63,245 nucleotides of DNA from Firmicutes bacterium UBA5449 (GTDB taxonomy: Bacteria > Bacillota > SHA-98 > UBA4971), in assembly GCA_002424305.1 (NCBI GenBank), contig DIQZ01000045.1, positions 391-63,635 of the forward strand, in the 5' to 3' direction. Positions 34,492 through 43,475 of the stretch are shown in pieces. Position 1 is the first letter of the stretch. The number at the start of each line of letters is the position of its first letter. The position numbers and the translations under genes were made by a program. The notes under the pieces were generated by a model, which made no database searches, was not told the origin of the DNA, and saw only the letters and a program-made list of their open reading frames with translations.

Positions 34492-35544
34492 ATGACAGCC
34501 TATGTTCGAATCTTCATCGAAGCATCAATAATATCGCTTCTGCTGACTCCGATTATACGTGAGGGAGCTATTCGAGCGGGGCTTGTATATATGCCAAACT
34601 CACGGACGGTTCATGACCACCCTATGCCTATCATGGGCGGACTCGCTATCTTCATTGCGTTTTTATTCACTGTTCTTCATCATGTAGGTCTCGGCTATGA
34701 TACACTTGGCTTGCTTTTGGGCGCGCTTATTGTGGTATGTATAGGGATTTGGGATGATATCCGAGAACTTCGACCGTTACCAAAGCTCATCGGGCAGATT
34801 CTGGCTGCCTTAGTTGCCATAAAATTCGGTGTGCAAATTGAGTTCATTACTAATCCTTTCGGACCAGGAATGCTTTATCTGGGTTTCTGGGGTATACCCC
34901 TTACTATCCTTTGGATTGTAGGGATGGTGAATGTAGTCAATTTCCTCGACGGCCTTGACGGGCTCGCTGCAGGTGTATCAATAATTGCGGCTTTTGCCCT
35001 CTTTGCAGTAGCATCATCTCGTGGACAAGTCTTCGCAGCTATGCTCGCAATAGCTTTGGCCGGATCTGCCCTGGGATTCTTACCGTATAATTTTAACCCT
35101 GCCAGTATTTTTATGGGTGATGCAGGTGCAATGTTGCTGGGTTTTACGCTTGCGGTGATCTCTGTGGAGGGCGCGTTGAAAGGGGCAGCTACCATAGCAT
35201 TAGCTGTTCCTGTGTTTACTCTCGGTGTTCCTATTTTCGATACGGCTTTCTCCATAGTTCGTCGGGTTCATAACGGTACACCTTTTTACCAGGCTGACAA
35301 AGAGCATATTCACCATCGTCTCCTTAATAACGGGTTTTCTCATAGGGGAGCTGTTGTATTCATATATGCGATCACAGGTTGCCTTGGGATAATAGCTACT
35401 CTTATGGCCAAATGCGGTGTGACACTTACCGGCTATGTTCTGGTCGCCTTGTTTCTAAGTGTTATTTTGGTTTCCATTCGTAAGGTACGGGGCGTGCGTT
35501 CTCATGACAAGCAAAGAGGCGATATTGAAGCTCAACATAGATAA
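34492..35544 (+). CDS. Undecaprenyl-phosphate N-acetylglucosaminyl-phosphate transferase (TagO/WecA type)
   Basis: This polytopic protein (about 350 residues, ten or eleven spans) transfers GlcNAc-1-phosphate from UDP-GlcNAc to undecaprenyl phosphate, starting wall or O-antigen glycan chains. The family motifs MPIMGGLAIF, WDDIRELRPLPK, NVVNFLDGLDGLAAG and FMGDAGAMLLG, and the C-terminal DKEHIHHRLL, are all present. The ATG at 34492 gives the usual N-terminus (short lead then LLLTPIIREGAIRAGLVYMPN) and lies downstream of a promoter; AGAGGAG is about 14 bases upstream. Earlier in-frame codons would lie on the promoter. Confidence 0.92.
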   Translation: MTAYVRIFIEASIISLLLTPIIREGAIRAGLVYMPNSRTVHDHPMPIMGGLAIFIAFLFTVLHHVGLGYDTLGLLLGALIVVCIGIWDDIRELRPLPKLIGQILAALVAIKFGVQIEFITNPFGPGMLYLGFWGIPLTILWIVGMVNVVNFLDGLDGLAAGVSIIAAFALFAVASSRGQVFAAMLAIALAGSALGFLPYNFNPASIFMGDAGAMLLGFTLAVISVEGALKGAATIALAVPVFTLGVPIFDTAFSIVRRVHNGTPFYQADKEHIHHRLLNNGFSHRGAVVFIYAITGCLGIIATLMAKCGVTLTGYVLVALFLSVILVSIRKVRGVRSHDKQRGDIEAQHR

Positions 35545-35569
35545 CGCGATACTATGAAAGGGGATTAGG

Positions 35570-36721
35570 ATGCCGAAGAAGAAGGTCATGACAATATTCG
35601 GGACTCGCCCGGAAGCCATCAAGATGGCTCCGGTAGTGCAAGCGTTAAAAGGTGCCCGCGAGCTCTCAACAGTTGTGGTAGTAACTGCTCAACATAGGGA
35701 AATGCTGGACCAGGTCCTTGAAATCTTTGGCATCGCCCCTGACTATGATCTAGACATAATGAAGGATCTGCAATCTCTTTCAGAAATCATTACCCGTACG
35801 TTGATTGGACTCGAGGAACCCATAGAGAAAGAAAAGCCCGATCTGATTCTGGTGCACGGAGATACCGCGACAACTTTTGCAGGTGCACTCAGTGGGTTCT
35901 ACCACCATGTACAAGTCGGTCATGTTGAAGCAGGCCTCAGAACTCATGATAAGTATTCGCCTTATCCTGAGGAGATGAATAGGCGCCTTACAGGGTGTCT
36001 TTCCGACATCCATTTTGCGCCGCTGGGCGCCCATAGGGACAACCTTCTTTCCGAAGGTACGCCTGCCGAGTCAATCCATGTTACAGGGAATACAGTGATT
36101 GACGCGCTCCTTAATGTAGCATCGATCCCGTATGAATTTACCTGCCCCCGCCTGGCATCCATTGACTATCAGAGCAAAAAGGTCTTACTCGTAACTGCTC
36201 ATCGGCGCGAGAATCTGGGCAAACCTATGCGAAGGATATGTCAAGCGCTGAAGACGCTTGTAGCTATGCATTCTGACATAGAGGTGGTTTTCCCCGTCCA
36301 TATGAACCCCGTTGTAAGGAAAGATGTTTTCCAAATCCTCTGTGGTGTGCCGCGTATCCATCTGCTGGATCCTGTGGATTATCAAACTATGGTAGCCATA
36401 ATGTCCGGATGCTATTTGGTTTTGACAGATTCCGGTGGTCTGCAGGAAGAAGCGCCTTCTTTAGATAAGCCTGTTGTGGTGCTGAGGGACGTAACAGAGC
36501 GACCTGAAGGTGTTGATTCGGGCACCCTTGCTCTTGTCGGTACAGACGAGGAGAGAATCATCTCATTTGTGGAAAGACTGCTTGATGATTCGTCAGAGTA
36601 TGAGCGCATGGCTAAAGCCCGGAACCCTTATGGTGATGGACAGGCTGCGAATCGCATTCTTGATGCGATTTTGTGGAAATTCGGCATAAATTCTCTGAGG
36701 CCCATGGATTTCCAGGGGTAA
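35570..36721 (+). CDS. wecB: UDP-N-acetylglucosamine 2-epimerase (non-hydrolysing)
   Basis: WecB/MnaA interconverts UDP-GlcNAc and UDP-ManNAc for surface glycans. The 383-residue protein starts TIFGTRPEAIKMAPV and contains HVEAGLRT, the HRRENLG loop and TDSGGLQEEAP, all typical of the family. AAAGGGG precedes the ATG, 26 bases after the TagO-like gene, so the two probably act in one pathway. Confidence 0.95.
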   Translation: MPKKKVMTIFGTRPEAIKMAPVVQALKGARELSTVVVVTAQHREMLDQVLEIFGIAPDYDLDIMKDLQSLSEIITRTLIGLEEPIEKEKPDLILVHGDTATTFAGALSGFYHHVQVGHVEAGLRTHDKYSPYPEEMNRRLTGCLSDIHFAPLGAHRDNLLSEGTPAESIHVTGNTVIDALLNVASIPYEFTCPRLASIDYQSKKVLLVTAHRRENLGKPMRRICQALKTLVAMHSDIEVVFPVHMNPVVRKDVFQILCGVPRIHLLDPVDYQTMVAIMSGCYLVLTDSGGLQEEAPSLDKPVVVLRDVTERPEGVDSGTLALVGTDEERIISFVERLLDDSSEYERMAKARNPYGDGQAANRILDAILWKFGINSLRPMDFQG

Positions 36722-36767
36722 CCTGGACATAATAGGTATCATAGGTTAGGCAGGAGCAAGTTTCCAG

Positions 36768-36796
36768 TTGAAGCCTAATCTTTCCGATGGTACACT
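36768..36796 (+). promoter_or_regulatory. Promoter of murA
   Basis: TTGAAG (36768-36773), 17 bases, TACACT (36791-36796) with an extended TGG directly before the -10. The predicted leader is about 60 bases. Confidence 0.65.
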
Positions 36797-36863
36797 GTTG
36801 GTCGAGGTATAACCGGGAAATCACTCAATTTTTTGTTGTTGTGTGTTGAGAGGAGGAAACCGT

Positions 36864-38156
36864 GTGGAGAGTCTCCTCATCCAGGGAGGAGTAAGATTAA
36901 CCGGACGAGTTACTGTCAGTGGTGCTAAGAATGCCGCTTTACCTGCGATTGCTGCTGCGCTCCTTACCGGAGGGACTGTCAATCTTTCGTGCGTACCTGC
37001 ACTTGATGATATCTTCACCATGTGTGAGCTCTTAGAGACAGTCGGCGTTTCTGTAGGCTGGGGTCCGGGATGTCTCACATTGGACGCCGGAGGGGCGAAC
37101 GCAAAAGAGACCTCATATGAGTTAGTCAGACGCATGAGAGCGTCATTCTTGATTGCCGGTCCTATGCTGGCCAGATTCGGTTTTGCGCGTATGCCTATGC
37201 CCGGAGGTTGCGCCATAGGCTCAAGGCCTATTGATCTTCATCTTAAGGCTTTTGCTGCCATGGGTGCGGAGATACTTGTTGAAAGCGGGTGTATTCAGGC
37301 AAAGGCTCCCAATGGGCTGAAAGGCGCTCATATATACTTCGATTATCCTAGCGTAGGTGCAACCGAAAATGCCATGATGGCAGCTTCTCTTGTCAAAGAC
37401 ACTACTATCTTGGAGAATGTCGCCAGAGAACCGGAAATTGTGGATCTGGCAAATCTTTTGACCAAGATGGGTGCTAAAGTAGTGGGAGCAGGCACAGGTA
37501 TTATCAGAATTCAGGGCGTAGATGACTTGGAAGGCACGAACCATACAGTCATACCTGACCGGATAGAAGCAGGAACGTATATGACAGCCGCAGCTATCAC
37601 CAAGGGCGATGTAATCCTTGAGAATGTTGTGCCGGAACACTTAACTGCGGTAATCGCGAAATTGCGCGAACTCGGTGCTTGCGTTGAGGCAGAGGAATCT
37701 ACGATCCATGTTTCTTGCACGACCTGTCCTAAAGCAGTAGATATCAAGACTATGCCATACCCGGGTTTTCCAACAGATCTTCAGGCACAGTTAATGTCAT
37801 TACTGTCATTGGCTGACGGCATGAGTATTGTTACTGAGACTGTATTCGAAAACAGGTTCATGCATGTGGACGAGCTTACGCGAATGGGCGCTAAAATTAA
37901 GATTGACGGTAGGGCAGCAATTGTTGAGGGAGTGGACAGGCTATCAGGTGCTCCCGTTACCGCTACAGATCTTAGAGCAGGGGCTGCTCTTGTCGTTGCG
38001 GGTTTAGCTGCCAATGGAGATACAGAAGTAGTCAATGTGGAACACATTGACCGGGGATACGAGTACATTGAGAAGAAATTGGGTTCCTTAGGGGCAAGCA
38101 TAATTAGGAAGTCTGTTTCGAAAGAGAGAGAAACTTCAGCTGCGACAGCCTCATAG
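36864..38156 (+). CDS. murA: UDP-N-acetylglucosamine 1-carboxyvinyltransferase
   Basis: MurA transfers enolpyruvate from PEP to UDP-GlcNAc, the first committed step of peptidoglycan synthesis. The N-terminal SGAKNAALPAIAAALL with the Lys-Asn pair and the catalytic loop GGCAIGSRPIDLHL with its Cys (so fosfomycin-sensitive in principle) are intact. Start GTG 36864 has AGGAGG seven bases upstream. It leads into spoIID, as in Bacillus. Confidence 0.96.
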   Translation: MESLLIQGGVRLTGRVTVSGAKNAALPAIAAALLTGGTVNLSCVPALDDIFTMCELLETVGVSVGWGPGCLTLDAGGANAKETSYELVRRMRASFLIAGPMLARFGFARMPMPGGCAIGSRPIDLHLKAFAAMGAEILVESGCIQAKAPNGLKGAHIYFDYPSVGATENAMMAASLVKDTTILENVAREPEIVDLANLLTKMGAKVVGAGTGIIRIQGVDDLEGTNHTVIPDRIEAGTYMTAAAITKGDVILENVVPEHLTAVIAKLRELGACVEAEESTIHVSCTTCPKAVDIKTMPYPGFPTDLQAQLMSLLSLADGMSIVTETVFENRFMHVDELTRMGAKIKIDGRAAIVEGVDRLSGAPVTATDLRAGAALVVAGLAANGDTEVVNVEHIDRGYEYIEKKLGSLGASIIRKSVSKERETSAATAS

Positions 38157-38253
38157 CATCATCCGGTTCTAATCAGTCCTTCTGCTGAGTATAGATAAGT
38201 CTATAGAGAGATGAATAGACAAGCAGTCATTTCTTGGCAGGAGGAAAGCTTTT

Positions 38254-39252
38254 ATGGGTCAATGGATTATCATTTGTGTTGGGTTTTGTATTCTCGTTGT
38301 GGTGGTGCTTCCTTCAGTAATTGTGCGAGGATGCAGCTTTAACATTTACCCTCTGACTGAGCAGTTGAGTTCTTTTGACCAGACTGTCAAAGTCTTCATT
38401 GTCGCATCAAATCAACTTCAAGACATGCCGATAGAAGAATATATTAAAGGGGTAGTAGCTGCGGAGATGCCGGCATCGTTTGGCGTTGAAGCACTGAGGG
38501 CTCAGGCCATAGCAGCTCGGACTTTCACTTTGAGACGGATGGTAGCAGCCGGCGGGCCTGGGTGTACCGCGCATTCCGGTGCTGACATATGTACGGATCA
38601 TCGACACTGCCAGGCATGGGTATCACCTGTGTATTCCCGTAAAATCCAAGACGCAGTGAACTCCACAAAAGGATTGGTAGCCACATATCAAGGGGGCTTG
38701 ATAGATGCTTGCTATCATGCTGCGTCAGGCGGAGCCACTGACAACTCAGAAGAAGTATGGTCCAGCGCTGTGCCGTATCTGAAAGGAGTTTCTACCGAGT
38801 TTGAAGCCAAAGAGCCTGATTTTCTCAAGGAAGTCAGCTTCGCCATGGATGAGCTGGAGAAACAGCTGGAAGTAAGCTTGAAGGAGAGGAAGTCTACTAC
38901 GTACAAGGTTGCAGGAAAGGATGTTCATGTTATATCTGAAGAGAGGATGGATAAACCCATCGAAGTTCTTGAAGCCTCGAAAGCGGGTCGTGTTAAGGAA
39001 ATCAGAATCGGTGATAAGGTGTTCAGCGGGTACGCTCTGAGAACCCTCCTCGGCCTCCCTTCAACTAAGATGACTTATAGAATAGCCGATAACAAGGTTT
39101 ACATTACAACTACAGGATATGGACACGGTGTGGGAATGTCCCAATATGGCGCCAACGCTATGGCAGATTCAGGCAAAAATTACGTGGAAATTCTCAAGCA
39201 TTATTATCAAGGAATTGAGGTTGTAGATTATGTGAATGCACAGGTCAAGTGA
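38254..39252 (+). CDS. spoIID: Stage II sporulation protein D, lytic transglycosylase
   Basis: SpoIID degrades septal peptidoglycan during engulfment, together with SpoIIM and SpoIIP. One N-terminal membrane span (about 5-25) anchors it outside the membrane; the catalytic region begins with EEYIKGVVAAEMPASFGVEALRAQAIAARTF, containing the conserved Glu. GHGVGMSQYGANAMA near the C-terminus is a family signature. A strong GGCAGGAGG precedes the ATG. It implies that the organism, or its recent ancestor, forms endospores. Confidence 0.95.
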   Translation: MGQWIIICVGFCILVVVVLPSVIVRGCSFNIYPLTEQLSSFDQTVKVFIVASNQLQDMPIEEYIKGVVAAEMPASFGVEALRAQAIAARTFTLRRMVAAGGPGCTAHSGADICTDHRHCQAWVSPVYSRKIQDAVNSTKGLVATYQGGLIDACYHAASGGATDNSEEVWSSAVPYLKGVSTEFEAKEPDFLKEVSFAMDELEKQLEVSLKERKSTTYKVAGKDVHVISEERMDKPIEVLEASKAGRVKEIRIGDKVFSGYALRTLLGLPSTKMTYRIADNKVYITTTGYGHGVGMSQYGANAMADSGKNYVEILKHYYQGIEVVDYVNAQVK

Positions 39253-39309
39253 ACCCTTGGTCTGCATAGACAGGAAAGAATTGGGGAGAATATTGTCTGG
39301 GGTGATGCC

Positions 39310-40185
39310 ATGGAGAGAAATGCCGGGAAAAGGCGACCACAGTCAAATTCTCCAGCCAAGAGAAAATCCCTGATTTCCAGTGCTACCGCTACATTAAGTG
39401 CAGGTATAAAGTGGACTCATGGAATCTTCGGCAACCTGCGAAACGCTATCCCTCCGTTGAGGGATATCGTTATTGTCATCGCTATCACTACTATCACTTT
39501 TGCGTTCGGGTTTGTTGTTGGAAGAGGAACGGTACAGTCTGTCTTGCCCAGTGATTTTGTGACTATTCAAGAGATTGATATTCAAGGTACAGGCTCTCAC
39601 TTAGCTGACGTGACGGAAGATCCCGGTCTCAAGGACATTGACACTTCGCAAATTGCCAAGGAGGAGGCTGTGACTGAGATCGAGGATGCACCCATAATCC
39701 AAGTAGCTGATGCGAACACAGGAGTCGTAGGCCCTGTACCGACTAAGACTCCGGAGGTCAAATCAGAATCTCCTCCCCCACAAAGGATTGCATCCATTAA
39801 AAAAGAAGAAATGATAATGCCTGTCCAAGGAAAGGTCGTGTCAGAATTCGGATGGAGGAAGCACCCTGTCTACCAGGATTGGAGGTATCATACAGGAATC
39901 GACATCGGAGTGGCTGAAGGCTCTCCTGTGAGTGCGGTTCTTTCAGGTAAGGTCGTTGAGTCAGATAGCAATCGTGAGTTAGGCCGATACATAGTTATTG
40001 AACATCCAAACGGCATCAAGACCAAGTATGGCCATTTGGATTCCAACGCTGTAAAAGGCGGTGACTCAGTGAAGCAAGGACAGACCATAGGAAACGCCGG
40101 TTCGTCCGGCGTGACGTCAGGGTCATATATTCACTTTGAAGTGATTTCCGGTGGTAAGTCCGGCAATCCTGAGGAATTCCTGTAA
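39310..40185 (+). CDS. spoIIQ: SpoIIQ-like M23 peptidase-fold protein
   Basis: The 291-residue protein has one membrane span (about 52-72), a linker and a C-terminal LytM/M23 domain (about 170-291: GWRKHPVYQDWRYHTGIDIG, YGHLDSN, SYIHFEV). The zinc ligands His and Asp (HTGID) and the last His (IHF) remain, but the first His of the usual HxH motif is Tyr, so hydrolysis is doubtful. SpoIIQ proteins use such a domain to bind SpoIIIAH across the engulfment space. Location between spoIID and spoIIID supports this call. GGGGTGATGCC precedes the ATG. Confidence 0.85.
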   Translation: MERNAGKRRPQSNSPAKRKSLISSATATLSAGIKWTHGIFGNLRNAIPPLRDIVIVIAITTITFAFGFVVGRGTVQSVLPSDFVTIQEIDIQGTGSHLADVTEDPGLKDIDTSQIAKEEAVTEIEDAPIIQVADANTGVVGPVPTKTPEVKSESPPPQRIASIKKEEMIMPVQGKVVSEFGWRKHPVYQDWRYHTGIDIGVAEGSPVSAVLSGKVVESDSNRELGRYIVIEHPNGIKTKYGHLDSNAVKGGDSVKQGQTIGNAGSSGVTSGSYIHFEVISGGKSGNPEEFL

Positions 40186-40210
40186 TACTGCTCTCACATA
40201 AGCACGCCTG

Positions 40211-40240
40211 ACATATCTCGCTGTCCCAAGAATATACATG
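40211..40240 (+). promoter_or_regulatory. Possible sigma-E promoter of spoIIID
   Basis: ACATATC (40211-40217) and TATACATG (40233-40240), 15 bases apart, resemble the mother-cell sigma-E elements (ATATT-like and CATACA-T). The site is about 30 bases before the spoIIID start. The match is partial. Confidence 0.35.
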
Positions 40241-40270
40241 GTATTAAACCGGGGCAGGGGGGCAGCGGAT

Positions 40271-40528
40271 ATGAGGGATTACATAAGACGTAGGGTGCTT
40301 GATATTGCAGGCCATATTGTTGAGACTAAGTCTACTGTAAGACAGACGGCTAAGCTGTACAATGTCAGCAAAAGTACGGTCCATAAAGACGTAACAGAGA
40401 GACTTCCCATGATAAGTAAGCCTCTCTCGAAGAAAGTAAAGCGTGTGCTGGAACAGAATAAGGCAGAGCGCCATATTCGAGGTGGAGAAGCTACACGTAG
40501 GAAATATAGGGAAAAAAAGAGAAGCTAG
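40271..40528 (+). CDS. spoIIID: Sporulation transcription factor SpoIIID
   Basis: The 85-residue DNA-binding protein has a helix-turn-helix (TVRQTAKLYNVSKSTVHKDVTERL) and a basic tail (EATRRKYREKKRS), as in SpoIIID, the mother-cell switch regulator under sigma-E control. ATG 40271 begins MRDYIRRRVLDIA, the usual N-terminus, after AGGGGGG; an upstream in-frame codon would start inside the leader. The next gene is mreB-like, the same order as B. subtilis spoIIID-mbl. Confidence 0.95.
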   Translation: MRDYIRRRVLDIAGHIVETKSTVRQTAKLYNVSKSTVHKDVTERLPMISKPLSKKVKRVLEQNKAERHIRGGEATRRKYREKKRS

Positions 40529-40671
40529 GCGTCCTAGTTTGGAGGAAATCTTCGCAGAATGTAGAAGAAATTACCTTGCGACGGTTTTTTCTTATTTTGA
40601 CGTTGGATAAGCCTTTAGATTTAGCTCCATTCTTTAAGTGGCCTTCTGAGGCGCCTAGGAGGAATTAGTCC

Positions 40672-41694
40672 ATGTTCGGGCTGTCTGTGGATATTGGAAT
40701 TGATCTAGGAACAGCCAATACCAGGGTTTATGTCAGGGGTAAGGGTATAGTAATCCGTGAACCCTCAGTCGTGGCTCTGGATGCTGAGACTCGTAAGGTT
40801 TTAGCTGTCGGCGGAGAAGCGCGCAGGATGATAGGGCGAACTCCCGGTTCCATATTGGCTGTAAGGCCTATGAAGGACGGAGTCATTGCTGACTACGAGA
40901 TAACCGAAGCAATGCTCCGTTATTTTATAAATCGTGCATGTGGCCGCAGAGCTCTAATACGGCCACGCGTAATCATCTGCATCCCTTCCAGAGTAACAGG
41001 GGTTCATAAGCGAGCGGTGCTGGAGGCGGCTTCGCAAGCAGGGGCGAGGCAGACCTATCTTGTGGAAGAACCAATGGCTGCAGCCATTGGAGCAGGTCTC
41101 AACATATGGGAGCCTTCAGGACATATGGTTGCTGACATAGGCGGAGGGACTACTGATATAGCTGTCATTTCTCTCGGCGGTATTGTTGTCGCTGATTCTT
41201 GCGCAGTGGGAGGCGACAAATTTGACGCATCGATTACCAGATATGTACGGCGAATGCACAATCTTATGATAGGAGAACGGACTGCTGAAGACATTAAGAT
41301 AAAGATTGGGTCGGTTTATCCTCAAGATCAGAGCGAGGTTGCTGAGATAAGGGGTAGGGACTTTGTCACAGGCTTACCCAAGACTCTGAGTTTCTCTTCT
41401 GACGAGACTTGCCAGGCTCTCTTTGAGCCTACCCATGAAATTGTTAGAAGTATCAAGGGAGTCCTGGAGCGCACCCCCCCTGAACTTGCTGCAGACATAG
41501 TTGACAGGGGGATCGTCTGTACCGGTGGGGGCGCGCTGCTTAACGGATTCACAAGTCTCGTGTCAGAAGAAACCGGAATCCCGGTTTATGTTGCAGAGGA
41601 TCCTATGAGTTGTGTTGTACTGGGCGCAAGTAAGATATTTGAATCGCCGAACATGTTCAAAGATAGTTTAGTTGCCGGCGCTAAGTTCATGTAA
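40672..41694 (+). CDS. mbl: MreB/Mbl-type actin-like cell shape protein
   Basis: The 340-residue actin homologue has the phosphate-1 loop IDLGTANTRVYVRGKG, the phosphate-2 loop VADIGGGTTDIAVISLGG and the adenosine loop IVCTGGGALLNGF. It polymerises under the membrane and guides lateral wall synthesis. The Mbl name rests on its place after spoIIID; the sequence alone does not separate Mbl from MreB. AGGAGG precedes the ATG. Confidence 0.92.
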   Translation: MFGLSVDIGIDLGTANTRVYVRGKGIVIREPSVVALDAETRKVLAVGGEARRMIGRTPGSILAVRPMKDGVIADYEITEAMLRYFINRACGRRALIRPRVIICIPSRVTGVHKRAVLEAASQAGARQTYLVEEPMAAAIGAGLNIWEPSGHMVADIGGGTTDIAVISLGGIVVADSCAVGGDKFDASITRYVRRMHNLMIGERTAEDIKIKIGSVYPQDQSEVAEIRGRDFVTGLPKTLSFSSDETCQALFEPTHEIVRSIKGVLERTPPELAADIVDRGIVCTGGGALLNGFTSLVSEETGIPVYVAEDPMSCVVLGASKIFESPNMFKDSLVAGAKFM

Positions 41695-41841
41695 GTGAGC
41701 CTATCTGTAGGCTTTGGCCTGCTCTTCTCTGAAAATCCCCAAGAGACTCCACTCATAACCATCGTTCTCGCAAGAGGATAGTTGGCTTCTGTATAGAACT
41801 GAAAGATAAAGGTAACCTTGGGAAGGAGGTTCATTGTTTTT

Positions 41842-43434
41842 ATGAAACGTTGCAGGCATTATTTTGCAAATAGCTTGTTCATAGTGATTTTCACTACCTT
41901 TTTTCTCATTAACAGCACTTGCAGTGCACAATGGATCGAGATTACGGAAGGGTCTGCTGTCAGCCAAGGAAAGCTTGTTGTTGATGAGAGCGGAGCTATT
42001 CTACCTGTGCCTGTTATTGCCAAAGGCTCCAACATCCTAATACCCGCGACTTTCGTGGCTGAGACTTTGAGAATCTCAATGAGGTACGACCCTGTCGTAC
42101 AACGCCTTACATACAGTATACCGAGTGGGTCATTTGAGATTCTACTGCATCAGAAGGAGTGGAAGTTGTCGTCAGGTGAGACTCGAACATTTACGGAGCC
42201 GGCGATAAGCCAATCCGGTGTTCCATTTGTTCCGGCAGAGCTTCTTAGAGTGACCGGTGAGTATGATATTTCATGGGATGTACATGCAATGAAACTTCAT
42301 CTTATGAAACCCGGCGGCAAAGTGGCTGCTCTAACCGAGGCAAGGCACGGTATCCATCCTGATAAGGTCAGAATAGTCTTTCATCTGTCAAAGGAAGTTC
42401 CATTCAAGGTCATGCAGATGAAGAATCCCCCAAGGGTAGTTATTGATTTTGAGGATACTCGTGTACAAGGAGCATTTGACTCTTCTATTGCCAACATAGC
42501 CGTTAACGGAGTAAGACTCACTATGCCTGAAGGAAATAACACCAGATGTATAATTGACTTTAACTATGCGCTACCTGATGTCACTACTTTCTGGCTGCAA
42601 GATCCGGTAAGGTTTGTTGTGGACGTGCCCACGATTTATCGGAATCAAGCCGCGCTCACCATAGATCGTGGCATCCGCTATATCTCTATGAATAGTGGCA
42701 CTCCCAACGGCCCTCTCACTATAGATGTGTTGGAAATCGCAGCAACTGATAAGACCATAGCAGTAGAGACTGTGCTTGCAGGACCTGACGGTAGTTTCGG
42801 GTTGGCCCCTGTTAGTGACCTTGTGGCAAGATCTGGCGCGATAGCAGGGGTTAATGGGGTATTCCATGCGTCAGACGGTACCCCTCTCGGTCTTATTATT
42901 ACTGATGGGCGTCTAAAGAGCCTTCCTATTATGTCCAGGACTGCCATGGGGATAACACAAGACGGAAGGATCCTTATGGATAGTGTATCTATAGATGCAG
43001 AAGGAAACTTAGTCCCTGATTGGCTGGAACAAGGGGTCGTCTATGCTGTAGGTGGCGGTCCCAGGCTTGTAAAAGACGGTAAGGTCAACGTAACCTCATT
43101 ACAAGAGCAGTTTAAGGCAGACGTGGCCACAGGCCGCGCACCGCGAACCGCAGTAGGGGTGACCTTCGATGATAAGCTCTTACTGGTTGCTGTTACAGGA
43201 CGTCAGGCGTACTACAGCATAGGGGTAACCTTAGAAGAACTCGCCGATATCATGGTTGAATTAGGCGCAAAGGACGCTATGAACTTGGACGGTGGGGGCT
43301 CCTCCACCATGGTGGTTCGTGACTTTGTCATGAATACTCCATCAGACGGAAGAGAACGGAAGGTCGCTGATGCGATTCTTGTGTTTTCCGGTCCGTCTAA
43401 GACCCCCCCTGTAAGTCCACCGATTGGTCAGTAG
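41842..43434 (+). CDS. Secreted phosphodiester glycosidase with AMIN-type N-terminus
   Basis: A signal peptide (about residues 1-30) leads to a copper-amine-oxidase N-terminal-like domain (about 48-150), an AMIN-like domain (KVRIVFHLSKEVPFKVMQMK to about 260) and a C-terminal NAGPA/DUF2233 domain (about 275-520) with RAPRTAVGV and MNLDGGGSSTMVV. NAGPA domains cleave phosphodiester-linked sugars; AMIN domains bind envelope glycans. ATG 41842 is chosen as the only start giving a clean signal peptide; GGAAGGAGG lies 12 bases before it. The next gene follows after 41 bases. Confidence 0.85.
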   Translation: MKRCRHYFANSLFIVIFTTFFLINSTCSAQWIEITEGSAVSQGKLVVDESGAILPVPVIAKGSNILIPATFVAETLRISMRYDPVVQRLTYSIPSGSFEILLHQKEWKLSSGETRTFTEPAISQSGVPFVPAELLRVTGEYDISWDVHAMKLHLMKPGGKVAALTEARHGIHPDKVRIVFHLSKEVPFKVMQMKNPPRVVIDFEDTRVQGAFDSSIANIAVNGVRLTMPEGNNTRCIIDFNYALPDVTTFWLQDPVRFVVDVPTIYRNQAALTIDRGIRYISMNSGTPNGPLTIDVLEIAATDKTIAVETVLAGPDGSFGLAPVSDLVARSGAIAGVNGVFHASDGTPLGLIITDGRLKSLPIMSRTAMGITQDGRILMDSVSIDAEGNLVPDWLEQGVVYAVGGGPRLVKDGKVNVTSLQEQFKADVATGRAPRTAVGVTFDDKLLLVAVTGRQAYYSIGVTLEELADIMVELGAKDAMNLDGGGSSTMVVRDFVMNTPSDGRERKVADAILVFSGPSKTPPVSPPIGQ

Positions 43435-43475
43435 TTTGTAGCTTGCGGAGGGCTGTGAAGGGGGAATTTACGATT

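Noticed and set aside
41698..41716. Terminator after the mreB-like gene (AGCCTA-TCTG-TAGGCT)
   Set aside because: A 6-bp stem followed by TTGGCC is too weak to call.
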